64,000 nt of DNA from UBA11606 sp049437325 (GTDB lineage: Bacteria; Actinomycetota; Acidimicrobiia; Acidimicrobiales; Aldehydirespiratoraceae), in NCBI GenBank assembly GCA_049437325.1, contig JBMTIM010000001.1:1-64000 (forward strand), written 5' to 3'. Made by a program: the position numbers and the translations under genes. The notes beneath the pieces were generated by a model, which searched no databases, had not been told where the DNA came from, and saw nothing but the letters and a program-made list of their open reading frames with translations. This document shows positions 1 to 8,850 of the stretch, piece by piece. How positions within the stretch are numbered: the stretch's first letter is position 1; every line of letters starts with the position of its first letter.

Positions 1-891
1 CACGTCTTGCACCCTCGCACCCGCTGCTTCGAGGGCTTCGGCCGCGGCGGTCGTGCAGGCCTGCACGTCCGGTGCAATACCGTCGACGCTGCCGGGGCCA
101 CCGCTGAGCTCGCGCAGAATGCCGATCCGCATTCCGTCGACGCCGCGATCGAGCACGGATCGAAGATCGAACGCCGGAGCATCGATCGAGGTCGAGTCGA
201 GGGGGTCGTGACCGCCGATCACCTCCAAGACAGCAGCGGAGTCGGCCACCGAGGTGGAGAACGGTCCGATCTGATCGAGCGACGAGCCGAACGCGATCAG
301 GCCGTAACGAGACACCGCTCCATAAGTCGGTTTCATCCCGACGACACCGCAGAACGCAGCAGGCTGACGGATCGAACCACCCGTGTCGGATCCGAGCGAG
401 ATCGGCGCGAGGTCGGCTGCAACCGCAGCCGCCGAGCCACCGCTGGAGCCGCCGGGCACCCGCTCGACGTCGAGTGGGTTGCGGGTCGGGCCGAACGCCG
501 AGTTCTCTGTCGAGGATCCCATGGCGAATTCGTCGAGGTTGGTCTTTCCCACTGCGACGGCACCCGCAGCTGCCAGGCGCTCGACAACGGTTGCGTCGTA
601 AGGCGGTTCCCAGCCCTCGAGGATTTTCGAGCTGCACGTTGTCGCAATGCCCCTCGTACACATGTTGTCCTTCAAGGCGACCGGCACGCCGGCCAGGGGC
701 CCGGGATCATCACCGGCAGCAATGCGCTCGTCGACGGCTGCCGCCACCCTCCGCGCCTCGTCGGCCATCACGAGATTGAACGCATTCAGTTCCGCGTCGA
801 GCGTCTCGATGCGGTCGAGGTACTCCTCGACGACCTCGACGGCAGACCGCTCCCCGCTCCGGACGGCCGCAGCGATACCGAGCGCGCTCAT
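1..891 (-). CDS. gatA: Asp/Glu-tRNA(Asn/Gln) amidotransferase subunit A (3' part missing)
   Basis: GatA is the amidase subunit of GatCAB. It releases ammonia from glutamine to convert mischarged Glu-tRNA(Gln) or Asp-tRNA(Asn) to the amide form. Reading from the ATG at 889-891, the frame stays open to the window edge (297 codons), so the C-terminal third is missing only because the window ends. The amidase-signature Ser-cisSer-Lys triad is visible: Lys74 in VALKDN, Ser149 in GGSSGGS and Ser173 in DTGGSIRQPA, with the same 75/99-residue offsets as characterised GatA proteins. The start overlaps the gatC stop by 4 bases (ATGA), so translation is probably coupled. gatB would be expected beyond the left edge. 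It is distinguished from the general amidase at 43.3 kb by its gatC partner and by its GatA-like signature context. Confidence 0.97.
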   Translation of the reverse strand, partial: MSALGIAAAVRSGERSAVEVVEEYLDRIETLDAELNAFNLVMADEARRVAAAVDERIAAGDDPGPLAGVPVALKDNMCTRGIATTCSSKILEGWEPPYDATVVERLAAAGAVAVGKTNLDEFAMGSSTENSAFGPTRNPLDVERVPGGSSGGSAAAVAADLAPISLGSDTGGSIRQPAAFCGVVGMKPTYGAVSRYGLIAFGSSLDQIGPFSTSVADSAAVLEVIGGHDPLDSTSIDAPAFDLRSVLDRGVDGMRIGILRELSGGPGSVDGIAPDVQACTTAAAEALEAAGARVQDV

Positions 892-1190
892 GGCTCCTCG
901 CCCAGGATCGGGGGTACTCGGAACTGTCCGGACTCGGCTGCCGGGGCCTGCGCCAAGAACTCGTCACGTGCGAGGGAGGGGCGCCGCACGTCGGGGCGCA
1001 AAACATTGCTCATCGGCAGTGGGTGTGAGGTGGGCTCGATGTCCCCCACGTCGAGCGCTTCGACGTCGGCAGCGTGCTCGAGGATGTCACCGAGTTGGCC
1101 GGTGAATTCATCGATCTCGGCTTCGGTCAGCTCGAGACGAGCAAGTCGCGCCACATGGATCACCTCGTCGCGAGTGATGCGTTCGGACAT
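888..1190 (-). CDS. gatC: Asp/Glu-tRNA amidotransferase subunit C
   Basis: GatC is the small scaffold subunit that wraps the GatA/GatB interface of the tRNA-dependent amidotransferase. From the ATG at 1188-1190 the product is 100 aa, the usual GatC size. It has the family N-terminus (ITRDEVIHVARLARLEL), the amphipathic helix with a GQLGDIL stretch, and a C-terminal proline-rich belt with DIEPTSHPLP and RPDV motifs. A longer in-frame extension upstream exists but has no family similarity and runs into the divergent SCP2 gene, so I chose the internal ATG. The stop codon overlaps the gatA start. Confidence 0.96.
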   Translation of the reverse strand: MSERITRDEVIHVARLARLELTEAEIDEFTGQLGDILEHAADVEALDVGDIEPTSHPLPMSNVLRPDVRRPSLARDEFLAQAPAAESGQFRVPPILGEEP

Positions 1191-1265
1191 GCGCTGAAGG
1201 ATACGGGGCCGTTCGGATGCTGCACGGTGCGTTACCTCAGCCGGTGTTCCCGTACTCTGGAGGAG

Positions 1266-1730
1266 ATGCGCTACCCCTTTCTGAGTCCCGAGTGGATCGC
1301 CGCCATGCGGGAACTCCGCGCCGACTACGCCGACCACGAGGCCGAGGCTGCGAACGCCACCGCGGATGCTGCGCTGCAACTCGCCGCCAATGTCACGGTC
1401 ACCGATCCTCCATTCGCCGACGAGTCGATTCTTGGACACATCGACACCACCGGCCCTGCGCTCTTGATCGAGGAAGGTCATCTCGACAACCCAGACTTCG
1501 GGATCGAGGTGCCCTGGGCCTTGGCGAAGCAGCTGTTCATCGATCGCGACCCGACCCAGGTCATGCCGGCGTTGTTCGGTGGCGCCATCAAACTCACGGG
1601 TGATTCGTCGAAGATTCTCGCCCTTGCGTCGATCTTGGCGCCGCCCGCGGGTGGCGACTCGGGCGACAACACTGCACCTGACGTGGTCCGTGAGTTGATC
1701 GAACGAGTGGACGCGATCACCGAGCCGTAG
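1266..1730 (+). CDS. SCP2 sterol-binding-domain-like protein
   Basis: A 154-aa soluble protein resembling the SCP2 / sterol carrier fold. It has a hydrophobic lipid-binding core, and the C-terminal half (FGGAIKLTGDSSKILALASIL) matches the characteristic 'G.i.v.GD...l..l' end of SCP2 domains. Such proteins bind acyl-CoAs or sterol-like lipids; the ligand here is unknown. The start is ATG 1266, preceded by GGAGGAG at 1259-1265, which is unusually close to the start codon. A longer reading upstream is antisense to gatC and is rejected. The gene is divergent from gatC and convergent with the PASTA kinase, so it is probably transcribed alone. Confidence 0.7.
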   Translation: MRYPFLSPEWIAAMRELRADYADHEAEAANATADAALQLAANVTVTDPPFADESILGHIDTTGPALLIEEGHLDNPDFGIEVPWALAKQLFIDRDPTQVMPALFGGAIKLTGDSSKILALASILAPPAGGDSGDNTAPDVVRELIERVDAITEP

Positions 1731-1750
1731 AACACGAGATCACCGAGCCG
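1715..1750. repeat. 13-base direct repeat at the end of the SCP2-like gene
   Basis: The 13-mer gatcaccgagccg occurs at 1715-1727, in the last codons of the SCP2-like gene, and again at 1738-1750, just past its stop. This looks like a small tandem duplication of the gene end. There is no terminator-like hairpin in the 41-base convergent gap. Confidence 0.6.
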
Positions 1751-1771
1751 GGGGTCCGGTGCCCGCCTGGG

Positions 1772-3643
1772 TCAGTCGCCGGTGAGGCTGGTCGCGATCA
1801 CGATCTCCGTCCCCTTGGGGCGGACCTCGCCTGGGGCCGGGTCGGTCGCCAGCACCGCAAGCGAGGGCGAGCCGAGCACCCCAACGACCACGAAGCCTTC
1901 GGCTTCGAGGATCTCCGTGGCGTCGGCAACATCGAGGCCGATCACGTCGGGAACGGGCCGAGGGCGAGGACCGTCGGACACCACGATCACGACATCTGTC
2001 CCGACCGGGACGATGGTGCCGGGAGGGGGCTCGTACCGGATGATCTCACCGGCTGCGATCGTCTCGTCGAACTCGCGCACCTCGGTGGCCGTCAGCCGAA
2101 GCGCAGCCAGTTGAACGATCGCGTCAGCTGCATCGCCGCTGGCCACCACGTCGGGGACGGTCCGGTCCTGCGGGCCGGTGGAGACGATCAGGTCGACGAC
2201 GGTGCCGGGCTCGAGTTCGACGGCGCCTCCCGGCGTGACCACTGCGAGCACCAGCCCCGAGGCCACGGTCTCATCTGCGGCCTCGCTGATCTCGCCGACC
2301 GTGAAACCTGCAGCGGTGAGCCGATCTGCGGCATCGGTGATCGACAGGCCGATCGTCTCCGGCACGACCACCAGTGGCTCACCGAGGGACACGAAGAGCC
2401 GCACGGTCTCGCCGGCCGCAAGCGCTCGGCCCGGCGGAGGATCGACTCGCACGACCTCGTCGAACCCGGTGTCCGCTTCCCTCACGTCGACAATGTCGAG
2501 CTCCCAGCCGTACGTCGCCAGTTCGGCGACCGCAGTCATGCGGTCCTGGCCTTCGACGTCGGGCACGACGGCAAGGGTTTCCGTCTCGCTTCGCCACGCA
2601 CTCGTCGCAGTGGCCGCCACGAGTGCGATGATGGCGGCGAGGAGCAGGGCCCACGGCCATCGTCGAGCGGGCGCCGTCTCCTCGACTGCACTGCGCACCA
2701 CCGGCGACGGCGACGGCGACGGCGACGGCGAAACATGCGACGTGCCGTGTTCGGTGGGATCGAGCACTGCGTCGACGTCTGCCCCCAGACCGACGAGCGG
2801 CAACGGGGCGGGAGGCGGCAGGTTCGATGCAGCCAACAGAAGGGCTTCGGCGAGCTCGCCCGCTGCGGGTCGATCCGCTGGATCGAGCGCACCTGCTCTG
2901 CGCAGGAGAGAGACGAGTGGCCCCAGATCCGGGTCGGGTTCGAATGGCTGTTCGGTTCGCGCCATCAAGGTGGCAACGACGCTGTCGTTGGTGAACGGGA
3001 CCGAGCCACTCACCGATTCATTGATCGACAACGCCAGCGCAAAGATGTCGCTGGCGGGCCCGACCCGTTCACCACGCGCCTGCTCGGGTGCGGCGTAGCG
3101 CGCCGTGCCGACCAGTGAGCCGGCTTCGTCGGTCCACCCCGCTTCTGCGATGGCACGTGCCAACCCGAAGTCTGCGATACGGAGTCGTCCGTCATCACCG
3201 AACAGCAGATTCCCGGGCTTGATGTCGCGATGGACCAGCCCGCGGTCGTGCGCGTAGTCGAGGCCGCGAGCACCCTCGAGACCGAGCAGCAGCGCCTGGC
3301 TCGGCGAAAGCCGATGGCCTGCGTCGAGCAGCGACCGCAGACTCCCGCCACCGAGGTACTCGGTCACCAGATAGGCAACGTCATCGTGGCCCCAGTCGTA
3401 GACGCCGAGCACGTAGGGACTGTTCAGCGATGCGGCCGACTGGGCTTCGGCTTGGAAGCGACGGAGAAATGCCGGATCGTCCGCAAGTCCGGGGTGCAGC
3501 ACCTTGACGGCCACCCGGCGGCGCAACGTGATGTCGTCTGCGAGATAGACACGAGCTGATGCACCGGCGCCGATCGGCGTCACGAGTCGATAGCGGCCGC
3601 CGAGCACACGGCCGATCTCGCCGACAGGGGGAAAGGCGGACAT
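1772..3643 (-). CDS. PknB-type Ser/Thr protein kinase with four PASTA domains
   Basis: A membrane-anchored eukaryotic-like kinase of 623 aa from the ATG at 3641-3643. The cytoplasmic kinase domain (about residues 12-275) has a glycine loop (IGAGASARVY), ATP-anchoring Lys47 in VAVKVL, the catalytic loop HRDIKPGN (Asp140), DFG at 158 and the activation-segment end GTARYAAPEQ. A Ser/Pro-rich linker leads to one membrane helix (about 329-349). Four extracellular PASTA repeats follow (about 357-623), each with the PDV..G....A...L pattern. PASTA modules in this family sense muropeptides or lipid II, and such kinases phosphorylate cell-wall and division proteins. An upstream in-frame extension of 18 residues exists but lacks similarity. 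The gene is not beside the usual ftsW/pbpA/phosphatase cluster, so its targets cannot be read from context. Confidence 0.93.
   Translation of the reverse strand: MSAFPPVGEIGRVLGGRYRLVTPIGAGASARVYLADDITLRRRVAVKVLHPGLADDPAFLRRFQAEAQSAASLNSPYVLGVYDWGHDDVAYLVTEYLGGGSLRSLLDAGHRLSPSQALLLGLEGARGLDYAHDRGLVHRDIKPGNLLFGDDGRLRIADFGLARAIAEAGWTDEAGSLVGTARYAAPEQARGERVGPASDIFALALSINESVSGSVPFTNDSVVATLMARTEQPFEPDPDLGPLVSLLRRAGALDPADRPAAGELAEALLLAASNLPPPAPLPLVGLGADVDAVLDPTEHGTSHVSPSPSPSPSPVVRSAVEETAPARRWPWALLLAAIIALVAATATSAWRSETETLAVVPDVEGQDRMTAVAELATYGWELDIVDVREADTGFDEVVRVDPPPGRALAAGETVRLFVSLGEPLVVVPETIGLSITDAADRLTAAGFTVGEISEAADETVASGLVLAVVTPGGAVELEPGTVVDLIVSTGPQDRTVPDVVASGDAADAIVQLAALRLTATEVREFDETIAAGEIIRYEPPPGTIVPVGTDVVIVVSDGPRPRPVPDVIGLDVADATEILEAEGFVVVGVLGSPSLAVLATDPAPGEVRPKGTEIVIATSLTGD
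2703..2731. repeat. GGCGAC hexanucleotide microsatellite in the kinase gene
   Basis: About 4.8 tandem copies of GGCGAC lie in the kinase juxtamembrane region. Read on the minus strand they encode alternating Ser-Pro (SPSPSPSPSP). The repeat is in frame, so slippage by one unit would change the linker by two residues without a frameshift. Confidence 0.85.
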
Positions 3644-3731
3644 CGACGTCAAACGTAACCGGCCCTCAGCAACCGCTGGTGGCTCCCCACCCGGCAACGA
3701 CTAGTGCGCGCCGTTCTGCCAGAATCATGAC

Positions 3732-4160
3732 GTGCAGCGACGTCAGTACATCATCTTCTCGACCCTTCTCGGCCTCGGAATCGCAATGTTCGTCGTTGCC
3801 TCCTTGGTGGGCGGGAACGATCGCGGCGACATTTCCGTCCTGAATGCACCTGGAATCGACGGCATCGTCCCGCAGCGCGGTGACGAAGTCCTCCAACAAC
3901 AACAGGTCGGGATCGATCTCGCACCCGGGTACCGCCTGGTTCGGTTGACGATCTCACCCAACAGCAATTGCCAGTTCGGCGTCGACGTGACCAGTCAAAC
4001 CCGTTACGTCGAAGGCCTGCAGCAATACCTGTTCACGCCCGGCACAGGCCAGTTGATCGAAGCACTCGCAGCCGACGACAACTGCGCGATGGCGGTGTAC
4101 GAAGAGATCGCTCGTCCGGGCGAAACGGAGACCATCGACTGGAACTTCACCGTCAGCTGA
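3732..4160 (+). CDS. Hypothetical membrane-anchored protein
   Basis: A 142-aa protein starting at GTG 3732. It has a positively charged start (MQRRQY), one hydrophobic segment (about residues 7-26) and a likely extracytoplasmic domain of about 110 residues. That domain contains two cysteines (NSNCQFG and DDNCAM) that could form a disulfide. I recognise no family. It is divergent from the PASTA kinase, and its 3' end overlaps the convergent HAD gene by 8 bases. Codon use looks like its neighbours. Confidence 0.6.
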   Translation: MQRRQYIIFSTLLGLGIAMFVVASLVGGNDRGDISVLNAPGIDGIVPQRGDEVLQQQQVGIDLAPGYRLVRLTISPNSNCQFGVDVTSQTRYVEGLQQYLFTPGTGQLIEALAADDNCAMAVYEEIARPGETETIDWNFTVS

Positions 4161-4809
4161 GGCCGACGATCTCTCGAACCCGTTCGAGGGCCGGACCTGG
4201 ATCGCTGCCGACGAGCACGCCGTGCATTCCGAGGGAAGCAGCGGCGGCCACGTTGACCGCCGTGTCGTCGACGAAGACGGCTTCGTGCGGGTCGACGTCG
4301 AGTTCGCGCAGCGTGTGTCGGTAGATCGCCGGATCCGGTTTGCGAATGCCGAGTGCCGACGAGTCGGCGACGACCCGCATCGCGTCCAGTGGCGCCCATC
4401 GATGCCAGCCGCGACCATCGCCGATATCGGCAAACTCACGCACGTTGTTGGTGATGATCGCATTGTGAATCCCTTTGGCGTGGGCTTCGCGTGCGAGCTG
4501 CACCACCTCGGATCGATCGTCACCACTGTCGCTGATGCGCCGGAACACCGTGTGCAACGTGAGGTCGACACCGAGGTTGGCCAGTTCGGTTTCGATCAAC
4601 GGCCAACCCTCCCGCAGCTCGAGTTCCCCCCGCTCGAGGCGATGCCACGGATGATCGGTATCGACATCGAACGGACCGAAGATCGCATCGGAGAGCGCCG
4701 ACACATCGATCTGATGCTCACCGGCCAGTGAAGCAATCGCCGCATGCGGCGTGTTGGTGAAAACGCCGCCGACATCCCAGCAGATCGCCCGAACGTCGGT
4801 TGCCCTCAC
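4153..4809 (-). CDS. HAD-superfamily hydrolase (subfamily IA, YihX-like)
   Basis: A 218-aa HAD phosphatase-like enzyme. Motif I is CWDVGGVFT: the nucleophile Asp is present, and the second Asp of the usual DxD is replaced as in the 'DxGGV' subgroup. Motif II Thr is in AIITNN, the motif III Lys is in IRKPDPAIY, and motif IV is FVDDTAVNV. A helical cap lies between motifs I and II. The substrate is unknown; relatives include sugar phosphatases and the N-terminal domain of epoxide hydrolase. The start is GTG 4807-4809, overlapping the ligA stop (GTGA), so it is likely translated as the second gene of a ligA operon. The last codons overlap the convergent gene by 8 bases. Confidence 0.85.
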   Translation of the reverse strand: MRATDVRAICWDVGGVFTNTPHAAIASLAGEHQIDVSALSDAIFGPFDVDTDHPWHRLERGELELREGWPLIETELANLGVDLTLHTVFRRISDSGDDRSEVVQLAREAHAKGIHNAIITNNVREFADIGDGRGWHRWAPLDAMRVVADSSALGIRKPDPAIYRHTLRELDVDPHEAVFVDDTAVNVAAAASLGMHGVLVGSDPGPALERVREIVGLS

Positions 4810-6854
4810 CCGGGAAGTTCGCCCGTCTCGAGCAGTTGCACGAATCCCGCTTCGTCGATGATCGGAACACCCGACTCCTCGGCTTTGCTCACCTTGGATG
4901 CGCCGGGGTCGGCCCCGACAACCAGCGCCAAGGTCTTCTTGGACACACTTCCCGGCGACTTGCCACCGCGCTCGAGGATCGCTTCCTTGGCCCCGTCGCG
5001 GGTGAAGTGTTCGAGCGTGCCGCTGACGACGACGGCATGACCTTCGAGCGTCTGCTCCTTCGACCGGTCGACTTGGGCCGCTTCCATGGTGAGGCCGGCG
5101 GCCGAGAGTCGGCCGATGAGATCCTTCGCATTGTCGGTGGCGAACCAGGCGTGGACCGCTTCTGCGATGACCTGTCCGAACCCGTCGACCGCGGCGATCT
5201 CTTCGACCGTCGCGCGTTGGATGGCCGACATCGAACCGAAGGCACCGGCAAGGGTCTGTCCGTTGACCTGCCCGATTTCGGGAATGCGAAGGCCGAACAA
5301 CAGATTGCCGAGAGGCCGTGCCTTGGAACCTTCGATCGCGCCTCGCAGGTTGTCGACGGACTTCTGCTTGAACCCTTCGAGGGCGAGAATGCGTTCGAAG
5401 TCGAGTGTGTACAGGTCGGCAACATCGTCGAGGAGGCCCAGCGACACGAAGAGATCGACACTCTTCTCACCGAGAAACTCGATGTCCATTGCAGCACGAC
5501 CGGCGAAGTGTTCGATGCGACCACGCACCTGGCGCGGACAGCGAAAGTTGACACAATGCGTTGCCGCCGCGGTGTCGTCGCGCACGAGGGCCTCACCACA
5601 CACCGGGCAGTCCTTCGGAAACTCCCAGGGCTTGCTCCTCGGGTCGCGATCGGCGAGCACCGGACCGAGCACTTCAGGAATGACGTCACCGGCCCTGCGC
5701 ACGATCACGGTGTCGCCGGGCCGAACATCCTTCGTCGCCACCTGGTCCTCGTTGTGGAGCGTTGCGGTCCCGACCGTGACACCACCGACAAAGACCGGTT
5801 CGAGCACGGCGAAGGGGGTGGCGCGACCGGAGGGTCCGATCGACACTTCGATGTCGAGCAGCGTGGTGGTGCGCTCCTCGGGTGGCAGTTTGTAGGCGAT
5901 GGCCCAGCGCGGGGCTTTCGCATCGGCACCGAGTTCTGCCTGAAGCCGGAGGTCGTCGACCTTCACGACCACCCCGTCGAACTCATAGTCGAGATCGTGA
6001 CGCATGGCGTGGAACTCTGCGACGCGGCGCTCGACCTCCTCGATCGACTCAAAGGGCTTCGTGTGCTCGTTCACGGGAAGACCGAGCGACGCGAGCCACG
6101 CAAGCGTTTCGGTGTGCGACCCGAGTTCGGGACCGCCCTCGACCAGGCCGAGTTGATAACAAAAGAACGAGAGTTCGCGATCAGCAGTGACTGCAGCGTC
6201 GATCTGACGCAGCGAGCCTGCAGCCGTGTTGCGCGGATTGACGTAGAGCTTCGGCTCCTTCCCGGTTGCCGCGGCCTCATCGCGTTGGCGCTGATTGAGT
6301 CGATCGAATGCCGACAGTCGCATATAGATTTCGCCGCGAATCTCCAGGATCGGCGGATAGTCACCGATGAGCCGTTGCGGGATGTCGGTGACGGTTCGCA
6401 CGTTGTGGGTGACGTCTTCACCGATCTTGCCGTCGCCTCGGGTGGCCCCCTGCACGAGGACACCGTTCTCGTAGCGCAACGAGATGGCAAGACCGTCGAA
6501 TTTGAGCTCCACTGCGAACTTGGGCACCGCCTGATCCTCGAGCCGACGGACGACCCGCTCGTTCCACCCGCGAAGTTCGTCGACATCGAACGCGTTGTGC
6601 AACGACATCATCGGCACGATGTGGGCGACGGGCGCAAAGGCCGTACTGGTTGAACCACCGATCCGCTGGGTGATCGAGTCGGCACTGACCAGGGACGGGT
6701 TGGCCGTTTCGAGTTCGACGAGTTCGCGATAGAGGCGATCCCACTCGGCATCGGGGATCTCGGGCTCGTCGAGTTCGTAGTACTGGCGCGCATGATGATC
6801 GAGCGCGGCACGCAACTCACCGATTCGAGCTGCCGGGTCGTCTGAGGGGGCCAT
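4806..6854 (-). CDS. ligA: NAD-dependent DNA ligase
   Basis: LigA seals nicks during replication and repair using NAD. The 682-aa product has full bacterial length: an NMN-binding Ia domain (Tyr residues in HARQYYELD, about 22-27), the adenylation domain with catalytic Lys118 in LKFDGLA, an OB domain, and a four-cysteine zinc finger (Cys416, 419, 434, 439). Helix-hairpin-helix repeats and a C-terminal BRCT domain (about 600-682) follow. The start is ATG 6854. The gene sits in the conserved actinobacterial stretch mnmA-ligA-gatC-gatA, but with several unrelated genes inserted. Confidence 0.98.
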   Translation of the reverse strand: MAPSDDPAARIGELRAALDHHARQYYELDEPEIPDAEWDRLYRELVELETANPSLVSADSITQRIGGSTSTAFAPVAHIVPMMSLHNAFDVDELRGWNERVVRRLEDQAVPKFAVELKFDGLAISLRYENGVLVQGATRGDGKIGEDVTHNVRTVTDIPQRLIGDYPPILEIRGEIYMRLSAFDRLNQRQRDEAAATGKEPKLYVNPRNTAAGSLRQIDAAVTADRELSFFCYQLGLVEGGPELGSHTETLAWLASLGLPVNEHTKPFESIEEVERRVAEFHAMRHDLDYEFDGVVVKVDDLRLQAELGADAKAPRWAIAYKLPPEERTTTLLDIEVSIGPSGRATPFAVLEPVFVGGVTVGTATLHNEDQVATKDVRPGDTVIVRRAGDVIPEVLGPVLADRDPRSKPWEFPKDCPVCGEALVRDDTAAATHCVNFRCPRQVRGRIEHFAGRAAMDIEFLGEKSVDLFVSLGLLDDVADLYTLDFERILALEGFKQKSVDNLRGAIEGSKARPLGNLLFGLRIPEIGQVNGQTLAGAFGSMSAIQRATVEEIAAVDGFGQVIAEAVHAWFATDNAKDLIGRLSAAGLTMEAAQVDRSKEQTLEGHAVVVSGTLEHFTRDGAKEAILERGGKSPGSVSKKTLALVVGADPGASKVSKAEESGVPIIDEAGFVQLLETGELPG

Positions 6855-6878
6855 CGAGGGCGAGGATAGTTTGAGGTC

Positions 6879-7781
6879 GTGACGCTGCCGCTACCGACCG
6901 GCCCGAACCGGTTGATCCTTCCTGCGATCGTCCTGTGGGTTCTTGCGCCGTTCACCACGGGAGAACTCATCGGTCACGCCCTGCACGGAGCCGACGAACC
7001 ATTCCGGACGGCGGTCAGCATCGGGGCATGGGTCTCGTGGACGGTGGTGCTCATCGCCATCTCGGTGGCCCGGCCGGTCACGCTCACCGTCGCTCGACTC
7101 GGAACAGCCGCGGCGCTGGCGGCCGGCGTATGGGCGTCCATCGACGTCGGAGGTCGCAACGACACCGATGCAGTGTTGATTCTGGCAGGGGTCGGTGGAG
7201 CTGTGCTCGCCACCGTGGCCCTCCACCTGCCCGGGGTCGGTGACCGGTTCGTCGACGGGGTCAGCTATGGCGACGAACAACGCTTTCTTCTCCGAGCACC
7301 GGGACCAGTGCTGTTCGTTGCCGTCATCCCGGCAACTGTGGTCGTCATCGTCGGGCTTGCCGCCGGTCCGCTCCTGCTGGCCGATGCACGATGGGTGCTC
7401 GGCGCAGTCGTGACGCTCGGAGGCTGGGCCGGTGCCTGGTTCCCACTGAACGCACTCCACCAGCTGACCAACCGCTTCCTTGTGTTCGTGCCGAACGGAC
7501 TCGTCGTTCACGATCCGACAGTCCTCCGCGAGCCGGTGCTGTTCGTGACTCGAGAAATTGCCGGTCTTGCGCCGGCCGCATCCGACACCACCGCCACCGA
7601 TTTCACCAACAATGCCTTGGGGTTGGCCTTGGAGCTGCGGCTCACATCTGCGGTCACGGTTCCCGTGGTCACCGGGCGCAGCGAGACCGAAGAACAGACC
7701 GTCCGATCCTTGTTGCTGGCTCCGAGCCGTCCTGGAGCGGTCGTGACCACTGCGCTTGGGCGGGGCCTGCCGATCGCCTGA
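6879..7781 (+). CDS. Hypothetical multi-pass membrane protein
   Basis: A 300-aa protein from GTG 6879. Five or so hydrophobic segments occupy the first two thirds (for example around residues 10-27, 43-60, 68-85, 93-114, 140-185). The C-terminal third (about 200-300) is soluble and beta-rich, looking like a small PH-type or OB-like module. No family is recognised. It is divergent from ligA and convergent with mnmA, whose stop abuts its own. Confidence 0.6.
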   Translation: MTLPLPTGPNRLILPAIVLWVLAPFTTGELIGHALHGADEPFRTAVSIGAWVSWTVVLIAISVARPVTLTVARLGTAAALAAGVWASIDVGGRNDTDAVLILAGVGGAVLATVALHLPGVGDRFVDGVSYGDEQRFLLRAPGPVLFVAVIPATVVVIVGLAAGPLLLADARWVLGAVVTLGGWAGAWFPLNALHQLTNRFLVFVPNGLVVHDPTVLREPVLFVTREIAGLAPAASDTTATDFTNNALGLALELRLTSAVTVPVVTGRSETEEQTVRSLLLAPSRPGAVVTTALGRGLPIA

Positions 7782-8849
7782 TCAGAGCGGGAGGCGGCCT
7801 GCGATACCGCCGCCGACCACGCACCCCTGTGCGTCGTAGGCCACGATGCTCTGCCCCAGGGCGATCTTGCGGTGGGGAACCGCCCACTCGACTCGACCAG
7901 CGATGACGCGGCCAGGCACTGGCGAACCATGGGCCGAGCACTGGAAGCTGAGCTCGCAGTCGTCGAGCACCCGACCGACCCAGCGCCACGACTCGAGCGG
8001 CGTGTGACCGACGGCGAGATCAGTTCGCTCCCCCACCGTCACCACCGGCTGACGACCACGGCCGGCATCGACATCGATCACATACCGAGGATCGGTACCC
8101 CCTGCGAGCCCGAGCCCCTTGCGTTGCCCGATCGTCACCAACTCGACCGCCTCGACCCGGCCGACATCGTCGCCGTTGCTGGTCTGCACAACCGCCGACC
8201 GCAGCGGTATCCGATCGCCGAGAAACGCCTTGCGACCGTGTTGATTGGTGATGAAGCAGACGTCCTGGCTCTCCGGTTTCGTCGCCGTGCGAAGGCCGAG
8301 GTCCGCCGCGATCGCCCGGACCTCGTTCTTGGTCATCGTTCCCACCGGGAGCAACAGCCGTCGCAGCACCGACTCCTCGATCACATGAAGCACATAGGAC
8401 TGGTCCTTCGCATCGTCGACTCCACGAGCGAGCCGCGGGCCGTGGGCCGTCTCGACGACGCGGGCGTGATGCCCGGTGGCGATCCGCTCGAAGCCGAGCG
8501 CATCAGCCCGACGCACAAGCCGGTCGAACTTGAGGTGCCGGTTGCATTCGATACACGGATTGGGCGTTCGCCCGGCAGCGTGGTCGTCGACGTACGGGGC
8601 AACCACGTTGCGTTCGAAGTCGTCACCGAAGTTGAACACGTGGTGCTCGATGCCGAGGCGGTCAGCCACCCGTCGAGCATCGTCGACGTCACTCACTGCG
8701 CAACAACCGGTATCGGACGGTCCTCCCCAGAGCTTCATCGTGACACCGACAACGTCGTGGCCGGCATCGAGCAGCAACGCAGCAGCGACCGACGAATCGA
8801 CGCCTCCCGACATCATCACGAGCACCGGTTCGCGTGAGCGAGCAGTCAT
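7782..8849 (-). CDS. mnmA: tRNA-specific 2-thiouridylase
   Basis: MnmA thiolates U34 of tRNA(Lys/Glu/Gln) using persulfide sulfur. The product is 355 aa from the ATG at 8847-8849. It has the PP-loop SGGVDSS (14-20), catalytic Cys102 in NPCIECN and the persulfide Cys198 in DVCFI, plus the C-terminal beta-barrel. In-frame upstream sequence lacks similarity and lies inside the cysteine desulfurase gene. One base separates it from that gene's stop, so sulfur donor and acceptor are co-translated. Confidence 0.96.
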   Translation of the reverse strand: MTARSREPVLVMMSGGVDSSVAAALLLDAGHDVVGVTMKLWGGPSDTGCCAVSDVDDARRVADRLGIEHHVFNFGDDFERNVVAPYVDDHAAGRTPNPCIECNRHLKFDRLVRRADALGFERIATGHHARVVETAHGPRLARGVDDAKDQSYVLHVIEESVLRRLLLPVGTMTKNEVRAIAADLGLRTATKPESQDVCFITNQHGRKAFLGDRIPLRSAVVQTSNGDDVGRVEAVELVTIGQRKGLGLAGGTDPRYVIDVDAGRGRQPVVTVGERTDLAVGHTPLESWRWVGRVLDDCELSFQCSAHGSPVPGRVIAGRVEWAVPHRKIALGQSIVAYDAQGCVVGGGIAGRLPL

Positions 8850-8850
8850 C

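Noticed and set aside
7..1197. A 396-codon plus-strand open frame
   Set aside because: It is antisense to gatA and gatC, both of which have clear catalytic or family motifs; the frame is an artefact of high GC.
4800..6653. A 617-codon plus-strand open frame opposite ligA
   Set aside because: It mirrors the ligA coding sequence and has no recognisable domain; LigA motifs are complete on the minus strand.
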